From contig JANXRW010000008.1 of the NCBI GenBank assembly GCA_025356655.1, positions 1 to 42,633 of the forward strand: a stretch of 42,633 bases of DNA, in the 5' to 3' direction. This stretch comes from Betaproteobacteria bacterium. Its GTDB lineage: Bacteria > Pseudomonadota > Gammaproteobacteria > Burkholderiales > SHXO01. The position numbers were made by a program, and so were the translations under genes. The notes under the pieces were generated by a model. The model did not search any database. It had not been told where the DNA came from and saw only the letters and a list, made by a program, of their open reading frames with translations. Of the stretch, positions 1-8,038 are shown piece after piece (position 1 is the stretch's first letter; every line of letters begins with the position of its first letter).

Positions 1-199
1 GATGAGCCCCTTCGCCTGCGGGCGGTTGAGCGCAATGCGGCAGCTGATCTCCTTGGGTCGTCCGTGGTGATCGGTCCAGTCCAGCCACTCACAGACTTGG
101 CGCGCCACCGCCCCGCGGGTAAGATGGGGCTGGCTACCCAGCCGAATCGCGGATGCGCAGGATCAGTTCATCGGTGAAATCGTGGCGGGTGACGACCAT
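1..199 (-). pseudogene. N-terminal fragment of a DUF4338 / IS4-type transposase-associated protein, frameshifted
   Basis: The minus strand from the ATG at 197-199 reads MVVTRHDFTDELILRIRDSA and then meets TAG (134-136). One base out of frame, the reading continues to the window edge as LTRGAVARQVCEWLDW and GRPKEISCRIALNR. Together these match the N-terminus of DUF4338-containing proteins (the DruA-like domain, also fused to IS4-type transposases), which typically show LTRG..(A/S)R.VCEWL.W...G.PKEMSCR. Removing one G from the GGG at 137-139 restores a continuous frame through the junction. The rest of the gene lies outside the window, so I cannot tell a transposase from a stand-alone DUF4338 protein. 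The frameshift and the neighbouring broken ORF point to a decaying mobile-element patch downstream of tRNA-Lys. Confidence 0.6.
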
Positions 200-354
200 G
201 CATCGAACAATAGCGGGAAAAAACGCCCTTGTTCAGTGTGTTGACCAGTCAGTACAGGCGCGGGTGAATGTCCCTGAGTACGCGGATCTACGCAACCGGC
301 AATATCGGGCTATCGGTCTCGGTGTGCTGAACTCGGACATGACGGCCTTCGCCG

Positions 355-600
355 TCACTTGCCTCGACGTTGGTGTGAGCGTTTGACAGGTACGGCGGCC
401 TTTCTCATGTCGGTTCCCAGGGTGGCAATATCGCCTGCTAGACGCTCGCTGTCCGCGTAGAAACTGTCACGGGAGGCGCCTGAATACCAGCGTGGCGCCC
501 CATAGACCTCGACAACCATCCCGAAGCCTTAACCTGCGTTTTCGAAAACGCGCACAGCAGGCCCGCGGAAATGGCGGCTCACGAATCCCACTGCACTCAT
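355..600 (-). pseudogene. Small ORF of unknown function interrupted by an in-frame TAA
   Basis: The ATG at 598-600 is preceded by GGAG at a good distance. The frame encodes MSAVGFVSRHFRGPAVRVFE then NAG, meets TAA (529-531), and continues without another stop as GFGMVVEVYGAPRWYSGASR and on to a basic C-terminus ending in HQRRGK before TGA at 355-357. If read through it would be about 80 residues. The two halves have similar, protein-like composition and no frame change, so a single point mutation to TAA is the simplest explanation. I do not recognise the family. It lies between the DUF4338 fragment and tRNA-Lys. Alternatives are a short 23-residue peptide, translation restarting at the ATG five codons after the stop, or chance. 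Confidence 0.35.
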
Positions 601-813
601 CGTAGTCTCCCCTAGACCGTCGTTGGGAGGTCTAACTGGCTCATTGTCTTAACGGTCTGATTCTGCGGCAACGTGAGCGACTTGAAGCGAAAGACAAGTC
701 GCTCTATCACAAGGCGGGCGAAGCGCTTGGACGGAGCACGCTGCTTCCCACGGAGTCGGCTATCTCCAGGGTGTGATCGAAGCGGAGCAGCAACCTGAGG
801 GCGGAGCATTGAA

Positions 814-878
814 GCTCGCTTCGAGGAAGCCGACTTGCACCGGGTTTGACCGCTAGCGTAACCCCGGCGTGACCCCGG
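814..878. repeat. Dispersed repeat, copy A
   Basis: About 65 bp that align without gaps to 21010-21074 in the same orientation, at roughly 80 percent identity. They share the exact core CGACTTGCACCGGGTTT. The right half contains an 11-bp tandem pair, GCGTAACCCCG and GCGTGACCCCG. Copy A begins about 45 bp from the 3' end of tRNA-Lys, a common integration position, but no integrase is visible here. The stretch 601-813 holds no gene I can support. Confidence 0.6.
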
Positions 879-923
879 AACTTTTCTGAGAAAGGGTCGG
901 ATGCCGCAACCCATTAATTTCAC

Positions 924-999
924 TGGTAGGTGGTGCGAGATTCGAACTCGCGACCAACGGATTAAAAGTCCGCTGCTCTACCGACTGAGCTAACCACCC
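924..999 (-). tRNA. tRNA-Lys (anticodon UUU)
   Basis: The minus strand begins GGGTGGTTAGCTCAG, continues with a D arm, the anticodon stem-loop GGACTTTTAATCC (anticodon TTT), the T arm GGTTCGAATC-type sequence (here GCGAGTTCGAATCTCGC), the acceptor strand ACCACCT, and the encoded A-CCA end at 924-927. The acceptor arm pairs over seven positions with a G-U at 1-72. It follows cpoB, an arrangement also seen in enterobacteria, where a tRNA-Lys cluster follows the tol-pal operon. It has its own promoter. The 3' end abuts decayed mobile DNA, consistent with use of this tRNA as an integration site. Confidence 0.97.
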
Positions 1000-1014
1000 C
1001 CGGAAAGAGGCAGG

Positions 1015-1043
1015 AGTCTACGGAGCCCCTGGCTTACTGTCAA
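1015..1043 (-). promoter_or_regulatory. Sigma-70 promoter of tRNA-Lys
   Basis: On the minus strand there is a perfect -35 TTGACA (1038-1043), a 17-bp spacer and a -10 TAGACT (1015-1020). This places the transcription start about 8 bp before the tRNA 5' end at 999. A G+C-rich discriminator follows the -10, as expected of a stringently controlled stable-RNA promoter. The remainder of 1044-1267, between this promoter and cpoB, shows no gene. Confidence 0.85.
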
Positions 1044-1267
1044 CGTGCGCTTTAAACCCTGAGGCATTCTCAAGATGGCACTGGGCCTCGGCGAACGGGT
1101 AAACCCGGGGCTTTCGACTGACTGGCTGCGCGGAGCCCGACAAATTCCTCACCCTCGGGCCGCCCAGTTTCTCCGCTCCGATCGGTCTCAAGGCCCGGCT
1201 GAGTGTGTTCCTTCAGCGACCTACCGATAAGAACCGAGGCGGCTTCATTATCCGTAGCCTGTGGCTG

Positions 1268-2323
1268 TTAGCGCAGGCGCGCGAGTTGTTGGCGTGCCAC
1301 GGGTGCCAGTTCGCTGGCGGGGTAGCGTGCCAGCAGATCCTCCAGCGCCTTGCGTGCCTTTGCCGTGTCGCCTAGGGCCGTGTAGGAGCTCGCCATTTTA
1401 AAAAGTGCGGCCGGGGCCTTGGCGCTTGCCGGGAATTGACTGAGGACCTTCTGCTGGGCTGCAATGGCCTGACGAAAATCCCCGAGGTTGAACCAGGAGT
1501 CCCCGATCCAATAGTACGCGTTGGGCGAGAGCGCATCGCGAGGGAAGCGCCGCAAAAAATCCTCGAAGGCATTGATGGCGCCCTGGAAATCCCCCCCCTT
1601 GTGCGCCTCCAGCGCAATGTCGTAAACCCGCTTCGTCGACGTGAGGTCCCCTGCCGGGCCAGGCACCCCGGACGGCACGGCGGAGGCGGGCCCAGGGCGC
1701 ACGCCGCCGGGCGGCGCGGGCATCACCGGCGCCACCGGTGCCTCCGGGGCCGTGGGCCGTACCACGGGCGCCGTACCGACACTACCCGGCGCGGCGGCCA
1801 GAGGATCGGACCGCGGCCCTGCCATGCCCTGGGCTTCCAGCCGCTGTAGCCGAAGCTCCAGATCCAGCCGTGCACGCTCCGCAGCGCGAGCCCCGCTGCC
1901 CTCGTCCGCCTCAAGCCGACGCAGGCGGGAATCGAACTCAGACGCCTGCTGCTCGCGCTTCTGATTCTGCTCCTGGGCAGCGGTGTCCTGCTCCAGCCGG
2001 CGTAGCCGCGAATCCAGATCCAGGTACATGTCCCGCTGGCGCTTCTGGGCACCTGCGAGGTCGTTGGTTAGCACTTCGATTTGCCCGCGGAGCCGGTTGA
2101 GATCCGTGCTGAGTGACTCCAACTCATTCATGAGTTCGATGACACCGCGGTTGTCCTGGCGGGGTGCCACCGCTTTCGGCACAGCGGGTCGAGGCGCCGG
2201 GGCAGCAGCCGGAGCAGGGGCGTCAGGACCGGCAGCCGCCAGCACGATCAGGTTGCCGCCCTGGGCCGGCGCGACCGCGCAGGCGAGGGCTACCACCAGG
2301 GACAATGACGGCCAGCGCACCAT
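1268..2323 (-). CDS. cpoB: CpoB (YbgF), Tol-Pal associated periplasmic coordinator
   Basis: CpoB links the Tol-Pal machine to peptidoglycan synthesis (PBP1B in E. coli) during outer-membrane constriction. The protein of about 351 residues has a signal peptide (MVRWPSLSLVVALACAVAPA), an alanine/proline-rich stretch, a Leu/Arg-rich coiled coil (roughly residues 55-165) for trimerisation, a second proline-rich linker, and a C-terminal block of three TPR units starting at KRVYDIALEAHKGGDFQGAI. The frame stays open upstream to a GTG at 2345-2347, but the ATG at 2323 gives a clean signal peptide and is preferred. It is the last protein gene of the tol-pal series, 41 bp downstream of pal. The linker is longer than in E. 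coli. Confidence 0.93.
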   Translation of the reverse strand: MVRWPSLSLVVALACAVAPAQGGNLIVLAAAGPDAPAPAAAPAPRPAVPKAVAPRQDNRGVIELMNELESLSTDLNRLRGQIEVLTNDLAGAQKRQRDMYLDLDSRLRRLEQDTAAQEQNQKREQQASEFDSRLRRLEADEGSGARAAERARLDLELRLQRLEAQGMAGPRSDPLAAAPGSVGTAPVVRPTAPEAPVAPVMPAPPGGVRPGPASAVPSGVPGPAGDLTSTKRVYDIALEAHKGGDFQGAINAFEDFLRRFPRDALSPNAYYWIGDSWFNLGDFRQAIAAQQKVLSQFPASAKAPAALFKMASSYTALGDTAKARKALEDLLARYPASELAPVARQQLARLR

Positions 2324-2364
2324 GGACCGCCGCCCGTTCCTGAGCACGGCGAGAGACCGGGGGC

Positions 2365-3063
2365 TCAGGGCTTGGCGTCGAAGTCGGGGTACAGGATGTC
2401 GCTACGGCGGTTCTGCGCCCAGGACTCCTCGGTGCCTCCGGTGGCATGGGGCTTCTCCGCGCCGTAGGTCACTGCCTGGATCTGCTTTTCGGAAGCGCCC
2501 AACAGGATGAAGGCCTTTTTGACGGAGTCGGCCCGGCGCTGTCCTAGCGCAAGGTTGTACTCGCGGCTACCGCGCTCGTCGCAGTTGCCCTCGATGCGCA
2601 CATGCATCGTCTTATGGCCAGCGAGGAATCGGCCGTGAGCCTCTACCAGCGCCTGCTGATCGGGATTGATGTTGAAGCGGTCGAAGTCATAATAGACCTC
2701 ACGCTTGGCCAAGGGTGCGGCCGGATCAGTGAGCATGCTTTTGATGCTGGCGTCAGGACCACTGCTGCCGGCGGCCGGGCGAGTCCCGCTCGCGCCCCCG
2801 CCTGCGGCGGATCCATCGGGCAGGGCTTTTACAACCGCCGGGTCAACCGCACCGCCCGGGTCCGCCTTGCCCGCATCGGCAGCGCCCTTGGCACCGTCGC
2901 CGCCGCGCTGTGCATTGGCCGGCCTAACCGCATCCGCACCCTGAGTCGGCAGGTCGCGGGACTCTACTCCGGCCTTTCCCTGCTCCTTCGCGGACTTGCC
3001 GGAGAGGCTGGAACAACCGGCCAAGAGGACGACTGCGCCGACGATGATCCAATTGCGGTTCAT
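2365..3063 (-). CDS. pal: Pal, peptidoglycan-associated lipoprotein
   Basis: Pal is an outer-membrane lipoprotein that binds peptidoglycan and TolB. The 232-residue product starts MNRNWIIVGAVVLLAGCSS, with lipobox LAGC for acylation at Cys17. A long Gly/Ala/Pro-rich linker (about residues 20-110) leads to an OmpA-like domain: VYYDFDRFNINPD, then EGNCDERGSREYNLALGQRR, which carries the peptidoglycan-binding Asp/Arg motif. The start at ATG 3063 is chosen because AGGGAG lies just upstream. That Shine-Dalgarno overlaps the tolB stop, indicating translational coupling. The linker is unusually long for Pal. Confidence 0.95.
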   Translation of the reverse strand: MNRNWIIVGAVVLLAGCSSLSGKSAKEQGKAGVESRDLPTQGADAVRPANAQRGGDGAKGAADAGKADPGGAVDPAVVKALPDGSAAGGGASGTRPAAGSSGPDASIKSMLTDPAAPLAKREVYYDFDRFNINPDQQALVEAHGRFLAGHKTMHVRIEGNCDERGSREYNLALGQRRADSVKKAFILLGASEKQIQAVTYGAEKPHATGGTEESWAQNRRSDILYPDFDAKP

Positions 3064-3074
3064 AAGGTCTCCCT

Positions 3075-4403
3075 TCAACGAGTACCGGTCAGCGGCCCCC
3101 AGGCGGGTTCACGCACATCGAGCGCGGACGCCGTTACTTTTTGCTTGATCCTGCCATCGCTGGAAACGGCGGCTAATATACCATGACCCTTGAGGATGGA
3201 CGCATACAGGACCAAGCGGCCGTTGGGCGAAAACGTAGGCGCCCCGTCGAGCGCACCGTCGGTGATCGCCTGGGTCTGCCGCGAAACCAGGTCCATGACG
3301 GCGATGCTGTAGCGTCCGCCCTGGCGCTGCACGTAGACAAAGGACTTGCCATCCGGGGCGTAACGCGGGCTCACGTTGTAGGTGCCCTCGAAGGTGAGCC
3401 GTTCGGCATCGCCGCCCAGCACGGGCATGCGGTAGATCTGCGGGCTGCCGCCCCGGTCCGAGGTGAAGATAAGGGTCTTACCGTCCGGGGCGAAACTGGG
3501 CTCGGTATCGATGGCGTTACTATGCGTTAGCCGCTCGAGCCCGGTGCCGTCGGCGTTGATCAGGTAGATCTGGGACACGCCCTCACGCGAGAGCGACACC
3601 GCGAGACGTTGGCCGTCTGGGGACCAGGCGGGAGCGCCGTTGGACCCCTCAAAATTCGCCAGGATATGGCGCGAACCGTCGATCAAGTTGTGGATGAACA
3701 CCACCGGCCGGTGCTGCTCAAAGGACACGTAGGCGATCCGAGTGCCGTCCGGGGACCAGGCCGGAGACATGATGGGCTCGCGGTGCGCCAGGATGAACTG
3801 CGAGTTGAACCCGTCGGCATCCGCCACCTGCAACTCGAACCGTTCCGGTGTGCGTGCCACGTAGGCGATGCGGGTGCCGAAGACGCTCGGCTCACCCGCC
3901 AGGGTCTGATAGATGACGTCGGCAATCTTGTGGGAAATGGCACGCAGTTGCGATGGCGCCACCGTGTAGGAGAAGCCCACGAGTTGAGCCTCGCGCTGCG
4001 TGTCGATGAGGCGGAACCGGATCTCGACCTTGCCGTCGGGGCGCGAACTCACCCGCCCGATGGCAAGGTTCTGGTTGCCCCGCCCCCGCCACAGGGGGAA
4101 CTTGATGTCCAGGGGTTCAGACGGGAAGGGCCGTGGGCCCGTCTCCTGAAGTTTGAAACGGCCGCTGCGCGCCAGGTCCGCGCCGACGACCTGAGTGACG
4201 ACGGTGGGGAAACCTTCCTCCCCTGCGAAGGGCAGAACCGTCACCGGGATCTGGTCGGACGCGCCACCGATGATCTCGATGGTGAGTTGCGCACGCGCGG
4301 GCGCGGTCGATACCAGCGCGCAGAGCACCAGTCCGGCCAGCGCGGCCGCGCGCAGGCGACGGCGACTCAGCAGTTCGGTATTCCCGTTTGACACGGATAC
4401 CAT
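3075..4403 (-). CDS. tolB: TolB, periplasmic beta-propeller of the Tol-Pal system
   Basis: TolB shuttles between Pal and the TolA/OmpA side of the envelope. The 442-residue protein has a signal peptide ending near APARAQ (residue 39), an N-terminal domain (LTIEIIGGASDQIPVTVLPF), and a C-terminal six-bladed propeller with repeated PAWSPDG-type motifs: SPAWSPDGTRIAYVS, GAPAWSPDGQRLAVS, EPSFAPDGKTLIFTS, SPRYAPDGKSFVYV and APTFSPNGRLVLYAS. The length matches the family. ATG 4403 has GGAG seven bases upstream and sits four bases after the tolA stop, so the genes are co-translated. Confidence 0.97.
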   Translation of the reverse strand: MVSVSNGNTELLSRRRLRAAALAGLVLCALVSTAPARAQLTIEIIGGASDQIPVTVLPFAGEEGFPTVVTQVVGADLARSGRFKLQETGPRPFPSEPLDIKFPLWRGRGNQNLAIGRVSSRPDGKVEIRFRLIDTQREAQLVGFSYTVAPSQLRAISHKIADVIYQTLAGEPSVFGTRIAYVARTPERFELQVADADGFNSQFILAHREPIMSPAWSPDGTRIAYVSFEQHRPVVFIHNLIDGSRHILANFEGSNGAPAWSPDGQRLAVSLSREGVSQIYLINADGTGLERLTHSNAIDTEPSFAPDGKTLIFTSDRGGSPQIYRMPVLGGDAERLTFEGTYNVSPRYAPDGKSFVYVQRQGGRYSIAVMDLVSRQTQAITDGALDGAPTFSPNGRLVLYASILKGHGILAAVSSDGRIKQKVTASALDVREPAWGPLTGTR

Positions 4404-4407
4404 GGTT

Positions 4408-5400
4408 TCACTCCAATGGCCTGAACTTCAAATTGAGCTCTCGAACCTTCTGGAACAGTGCCGGGTCCGATGGTGTTGGCAGCGGCTCGGCCGCGTGGAT
4501 GGCCCGCTCGACCGCCGCGTCGTAGGCGGGGACCCCGCTCGAGTGCAGCAGGGTGACGCTGAGCACCTCCCCACCGGGGAGCAAGGTCACGCTAACCTGC
4601 ACCTCCGGATTACCCCGCATTTCCGCGGGCAGAACGATCTTGCCGTAAATGCGCTGGCGAATCTGGGACTTCACCTTGTCCAGTTCCCGGATCAACGCAG
4701 CGTCGCGCTCGCGCTCCTGGCGCCGCCGCAGATCCTCCTCCTGCCGTCCCCGGCCGGCATCACGAGCCCGAGCCGCCTGATCCAAGACCTGCGCCTCGCG
4801 CACCCGGGCCTGCTTCTCCATCTCCTGCTCAGTCGATCGACGCTGGTCGTCGAGCGCCTTCTCCTGCTCGCGCTGGTGAGCTAGCTTATCCTGCTCACGG
4901 CGGCGGCGCTCGGCGTCCAACTCGCGCTTCTCCTCGCGCCGCCGGGCCTCCTCCTCGAGTTTCGCGGCGGTGGCCTCCTTAAGCTTACGCCGCCGTTCCA
5001 CCTCCACCTCGCGCAGCGCCTCTAGTCGCCTCGCCTGCTCCTCTCGGGCCCGCGCCGTCTGCAACTTCTTCTCCTCCTGATGCCGCTTGCGCTCTTGCAT
5101 CGCAATGTCCGCCTTCACGGCGGCCGGGGGGGGTGGCGATTTGGCGACGGGCCTGGGCGGCTCGGAAGGAGGGGGCTCCGCGGGCGGCAACGGCGCCGGG
5201 GTGGCAACCGGTTCGGACCGTACCGGCGGTGCCGGGGCTTGCCTCGCGGGCGGCAGTTCCTTCCAAAGGTCCGCCATGAGCGGTTCGGGGGCGCGTTGCT
5301 GCCAGCGGATGCCCAGAAAAAGTACGCCCAGCAGCAGCGCATGCATGCCCACCGCCAGCACCCAGGAAACCACCCGCCCGGGAGCGTCCTGCCTGGACAT
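4408..5400 (-). CDS. tolA: TolA, inner-membrane energy-transducing protein
   Basis: TolA spans the periplasm and transmits proton-motive force from TolQR to TolB-Pal. The 330-residue protein has an N-terminal transmembrane helix (about 12-32, WVLAVGMHALLLGVLFLGI), a Pro-rich segment (50-95), a long charged coiled coil rich in Lys/Glu/Arg/Ala (about 95-245, domain II), and a TonB-like domain III (about 250-330) containing VSVTLLPGGEVLSVTLLHSS and ending FRPLE. It is followed after four bases by tolB and preceded by tolR. The neighbourhood separates it from TonB. Confidence 0.95.
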   Translation of the reverse strand: MSRQDAPGRVVSWVLAVGMHALLLGVLFLGIRWQQRAPEPLMADLWKELPPARQAPAPPVRSEPVATPAPLPPAEPPPSEPPRPVAKSPPPPAAVKADIAMQERKRHQEEKKLQTARAREEQARRLEALREVEVERRRKLKEATAAKLEEEARRREEKRELDAERRRREQDKLAHQREQEKALDDQRRSTEQEMEKQARVREAQVLDQAARARDAGRGRQEEDLRRRQERERDAALIRELDKVKSQIRQRIYGKIVLPAEMRGNPEVQVSVTLLPGGEVLSVTLLHSSGVPAYDAAVERAIHAAEPLPTPSDPALFQKVRELNLKFRPLE

Positions 5401-5422
5401 TACCGCGCTTATGGCTGACTCC

Positions 5423-5851
5423 TCAACCGGATCGAGGCTTGGTCAGCAGCCCCACCTTTTGCACTTGGTTCTGCTGCAGCAGGTCCAGCAATTGCACCAC
5501 CTTGTCGTAGCGCACGCCGCGGTCGGCCGCGATCACCACCGGCTGTCCGGGGGCGCGTGCCTGCTTTTCCTTGATCACTGCGAGCAGTTCTGACTCCGTC
5601 AGCCCGTGTTCCGTTCCCCCGTGTTCGCGATCGCGCAGGAAGAGCTTGCCGTCGAGGCGCAGGATCACTTCCAGCGGTGCCACCGGCGGCTGGTTCGAGC
5701 GCCCTACGGTGGGCAATTCCACCATGCTGGTGTTAATCATGGGGGCAGCCACCATGAAGATGACCAGGAGCACCAGCATCACGTCGATGTAGGGAACGAC
5801 GTTGATCTGGCTCATCAGCCGCTGACCGCCGCGCCTACGTTCCATGGCCAT
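5423..5851 (-). CDS. tolR: TolR, ExbD-type proton channel subunit
   Basis: TolR forms the inner-membrane proton channel with TolQ. The 142-residue protein has one transmembrane helix (about 20-40, YIDVMLVLLVIFMVAAPMIN). Asp23 is the conserved proton-carrying residue of the ExbD/TolR family. The periplasmic domain contains VVIAADRGVRYDKVVQLLDL. The ORF is open far upstream inside tolQ, but the ATG at 5849-5851 is the family start; ATG 5845, two codons later, is also possible. It begins five bases after the tolQ stop. Confidence 0.95.
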   Translation of the reverse strand: MAMERRRGGQRLMSQINVVPYIDVMLVLLVIFMVAAPMINTSMVELPTVGRSNQPPVAPLEVILRLDGKLFLRDREHGGTEHGLTESELLAVIKEKQARAPGQPVVIAADRGVRYDKVVQLLDLLQQNQVQKVGLLTKPRSG

Positions 5852-5856
5852 GGGGG

Positions 5857-6546
5857 TCAGGCCTGGGGTACGCCGCCCTGGCGCTGGAGGATGTTGGAGT
5901 ATTCCTCCATGAAGGTGTCGAAGTGCGTAGCGAGTCGATCCACCTCCCGCGAGAAATAGTTGAAGGCGACCACGGCCGGGATGGCGGCGAAGAGACCGAT
6001 CGCGGTGGCGATCAGCGCTTCGGCGATTCCAGGAGCGACGTGCGCGAGTGTTGCCTGTTGGACATTGGCCAGCCCCCGGAAGGCATTCATGATTCCCCAA
6101 ACCGTGCCCAGGAGCCCCACGTAGGGGCTAACGCCGCCGACGGTGGCCAGGAATGCGATGTATTGCTCCAAATAGTCCAGTTCGCGCTGGCAGGTCGCCC
6201 GCATGGCGCGGCGCGTTCCATCCATGACCGCGCTCGTGACGACCTTGGTCTGGCGGTGCAGTTTGGTGAACTCCTTTTGCCCCGCTGAGAAGATGCGCTC
6301 GAGGCTACCGGCGGACTCCTGGGCGGCCACCACGGACTGGTGCAGAACCTCCAGCGCCGCGCCACCCCAAAAGGCGCGTTCAAAGGCCTCGGTGCGGTGG
6401 CGGCAGTCGGCAATGATGAAGGCCTTGCGAAAAATGACCCACCAGGACGCCAGCGACACCATAAAAAGTAACGCCAGGATTGCCTTGACGGGGATGCTGG
6501 CGTTGGCCAACAGCGCCAGTAGCGAGAGGTCTTCGGTCACACTCAT
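5857..6546 (-). CDS. tolQ: TolQ, ExbB/MotA-type proton channel subunit
   Basis: TolQ is the multi-span partner of TolR and energises TolA. The 229-residue protein has three transmembrane segments (about 17-38, 128-150 and 168-190). The conserved ExbB/TolQ core includes SPYVGLLGTVWGIMNAF and GIAEALIATAIGLFAAIPAV. The ATG at 6544-6546 overlaps the ybgC stop (ATGA), so the two are translationally coupled. Its place directly before tolR-tolA identifies it as TolQ rather than ExbB. Confidence 0.96.
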   Translation of the reverse strand: MSVTEDLSLLALLANASIPVKAILALLFMVSLASWWVIFRKAFIIADCRHRTEAFERAFWGGAALEVLHQSVVAAQESAGSLERIFSAGQKEFTKLHRQTKVVTSAVMDGTRRAMRATCQRELDYLEQYIAFLATVGGVSPYVGLLGTVWGIMNAFRGLANVQQATLAHVAPGIAEALIATAIGLFAAIPAVVAFNYFSREVDRLATHFDTFMEEYSNILQRQGGVPQA

Positions 6547-6995
6547 GGGGCAGTGTCCTCGGCCGCGGCGCCCAGGGCCTGGCGCAGCGCCGGGGGCAGG
6601 CGCACGGGGCGCAGGGTGGAAGGGTGCACGCAGGCAAGGCTCACGCTGCCACGCACGAGCAGAGATTCTGCACGTAGGACCGTCTGCGCTAGTGTGAAGT
6701 GGGCCCGCCCGAGCAGCCATGGGGCCACGGTGATGGTGAGCGCGTCGTCGAGCAGGGCGGGCTTCAGGTACTGGATACTCATCTCGTGGACGATGAATTG
6801 CGCCCCCGCGAGCGCCATCGCCCGCAGGTCGATGCCCAAATGGCGCAACCACTCAGTGCGCGCGCGCTCGAGAAAATTAAGGTAAGTGCCATGGTAGACG
6901 ATTCCGCCGGCATCGGTATCCTGGAAGTACACCCGCACGGGGTGGCGCCAGGCCACCGGCCCTGGCACGCCCGCCGATAAGTCAGGTGGGGGCAT
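6543..6995 (-). CDS. ybgC: YbgC, hot-dog fold acyl-CoA thioesterase
   Basis: YbgC family enzymes hydrolyse acyl-CoA thioesters and accompany tol-pal in most Proteobacteria. The product (about 150 residues) carries the 4HBT signature [20 protein letters not shown], with the catalytic Asp in DTDAGG. The frame is open to 7025, but the ATG at 6993-6995 overlaps the last codons of ruvB and is the more reasonable start. A GTG a few codons later is also possible. Its stop overlaps the tolQ start. Confidence 0.93.
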   Translation of the reverse strand: MPPPDLSAGVPGPVAWRHPVRVYFQDTDAGGIVYHGTYLNFLERARTEWLRHLGIDLRAMALAGAQFIVHEMSIQYLKPALLDDALTITVAPWLLGRAHFTLAQTVLRAESLLVRGSVSLACVHPSTLRPVRLPPALRQALGAAAEDTAP

Positions 6996-8016
6996 CGAAG
7001 AGGTCCGCGCGCCCCGGGGCGACAAGCCCGAAGTGCCGATAGGACTCAGCGGTGGCGATGCGTCCGCGCGGCGTGCGCTGAAGATAGCCCTGCTGGATAA
7101 GATAAGGCTCGAGCACGTCCTCGATGGTCTCGCGTTCCTCGCCGATGGCGGCGGCTAGGTTGTCCAAGCCCACGGGGCCGCCGGAAAACTTCTGCAGGAT
7201 CGCAAGTAGCAGCTTGCGGTCCATCACGTCGAAACCCGCACCATCGACCTCGAGCATGATGAGCGCCTGGTCGGCCACCTCTCGATCCACGTCTCCGGAG
7301 CGCTTGACTTCCGCGAAATCACGCACCCGCCGCAGCAACCGATTAGCGATGCGCGGCGTCCCGCGCGAGCGCGAGGCAATCTCCAGCGCTCCCTCGCCGC
7401 TCAGGCGCATTTTTAGCAGGCCCGCCGATCGCTGCAGGATGCGGGAGAGTTCCTCCGCGGTGTAGAACTCCAGGCGAGAGACGATACCGAAACGGTCGCG
7501 CAGGGGATTCGTGAGCATGCCCGCGCGCGTAGTGGCGCCCACCAGGGTGAAGGGCGGCAGATCCAACTTGACGGACCGGGCTGCAGGCCCCTCACCGATC
7601 ATGATGTCGAGTTGGAAGTCCTCCAGTGCCGGGTAGAGGATCTCCTCCACCACCGGGCTCAGGCGGTGAATCTCATCGATGAACAGCACATCGAAGGGGT
7701 CGAGGTTGGTCAGCAATGCCGCCAAGTCACCGGCGCGCTCGAGCACGGGGCCCGAGGTCTGCCGCAGGCCCGCCCCCATCTCTCGGGCGATGATGTGGGC
7801 CAGCGTCGTCTTGCCCAGGCCCGGGGGCCCGAAAAGCAGCACGTGGTCCAAGGCCTCGCGGCGGTTACGCGCCGCTTCGATGAAGATGGACAGCTGGGAG
7901 CGAATTTTCTCCTGGCCCACATACTCGGCGAGTTGCTTCGGGCGTAGCGCGCGCTCGATGACCTCCTCCTGGACGGAGGCGGGCGCGGGTGCGATCAGCC
8001 GGTCGGTCTCGATCAC
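6982..8016 (-). CDS. ruvB: RuvB, Holliday junction branch-migration helicase
   Basis: RuvB is the hexameric AAA+ motor that drives branch migration with RuvA. The 344-residue protein has Walker [13 protein letters not shown] (about residues 65-76), Walker [11 protein letters not shown], sensor 1 GATTRAGML, the arginine-finger region (PLRDRFGIV), and a C-terminal winged helix ([20 protein letters not shown]). Translation starts at GTG 8014-8016, giving the family N-terminus ([10 protein letters not shown]). It is separated from ruvA by one extra gene (8039-8806) and overlaps ybgC at its end. Confidence 0.97.
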   Translation of the reverse strand: MIETDRLIAPAPASVQEEVIERALRPKQLAEYVGQEKIRSQLSIFIEAARNRREALDHVLLFGPPGLGKTTLAHIIAREMGAGLRQTSGPVLERAGDLAALLTNLDPFDVLFIDEIHRLSPVVEEILYPALEDFQLDIMIGEGPAARSVKLDLPPFTLVGATTRAGMLTNPLRDRFGIVSRLEFYTAEELSRILQRSAGLLKMRLSGEGALEIASRSRGTPRIANRLLRRVRDFAEVKRSGDVDREVADQALIMLEVDGAGFDVMDRKLLLAILQKFSGGPVGLDNLAAAIGEERETIEDVLEPYLIQQGYLQRTPRGRIATAESYRHFGLVAPGRADLFDAPT

Positions 8017-8038
8017 GGCAGGCGGGGACGTTGCAGAA

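Noticed and set aside
153-386. Plus-strand 77-codon open frame in the left flank
   Set aside because: It overlaps the minus-strand DUF4338 fragment, has no ribosome site, and its sequence resembles nothing.
612-923. Minus-strand 103-codon open frame reading through repeat copy A
   Set aside because: It ends at the tRNA 3' end, has no ribosome site, and its only similarity is to the other copy of the repeat.
3609-4391. Long plus-strand open frame antisense to tolB
   Set aside because: Typical G+C-rich antisense shadow of a certain gene; the same applies to long antisense frames over ruvB, yebC, RND, kinase and cytochrome genes.
5423-6546. ExbB/ExbD/TonB iron-uptake system
   Set aside because: The adjacent tolA, tolB, pal, cpoB and ybgC identify the pair as TolQ/TolR.
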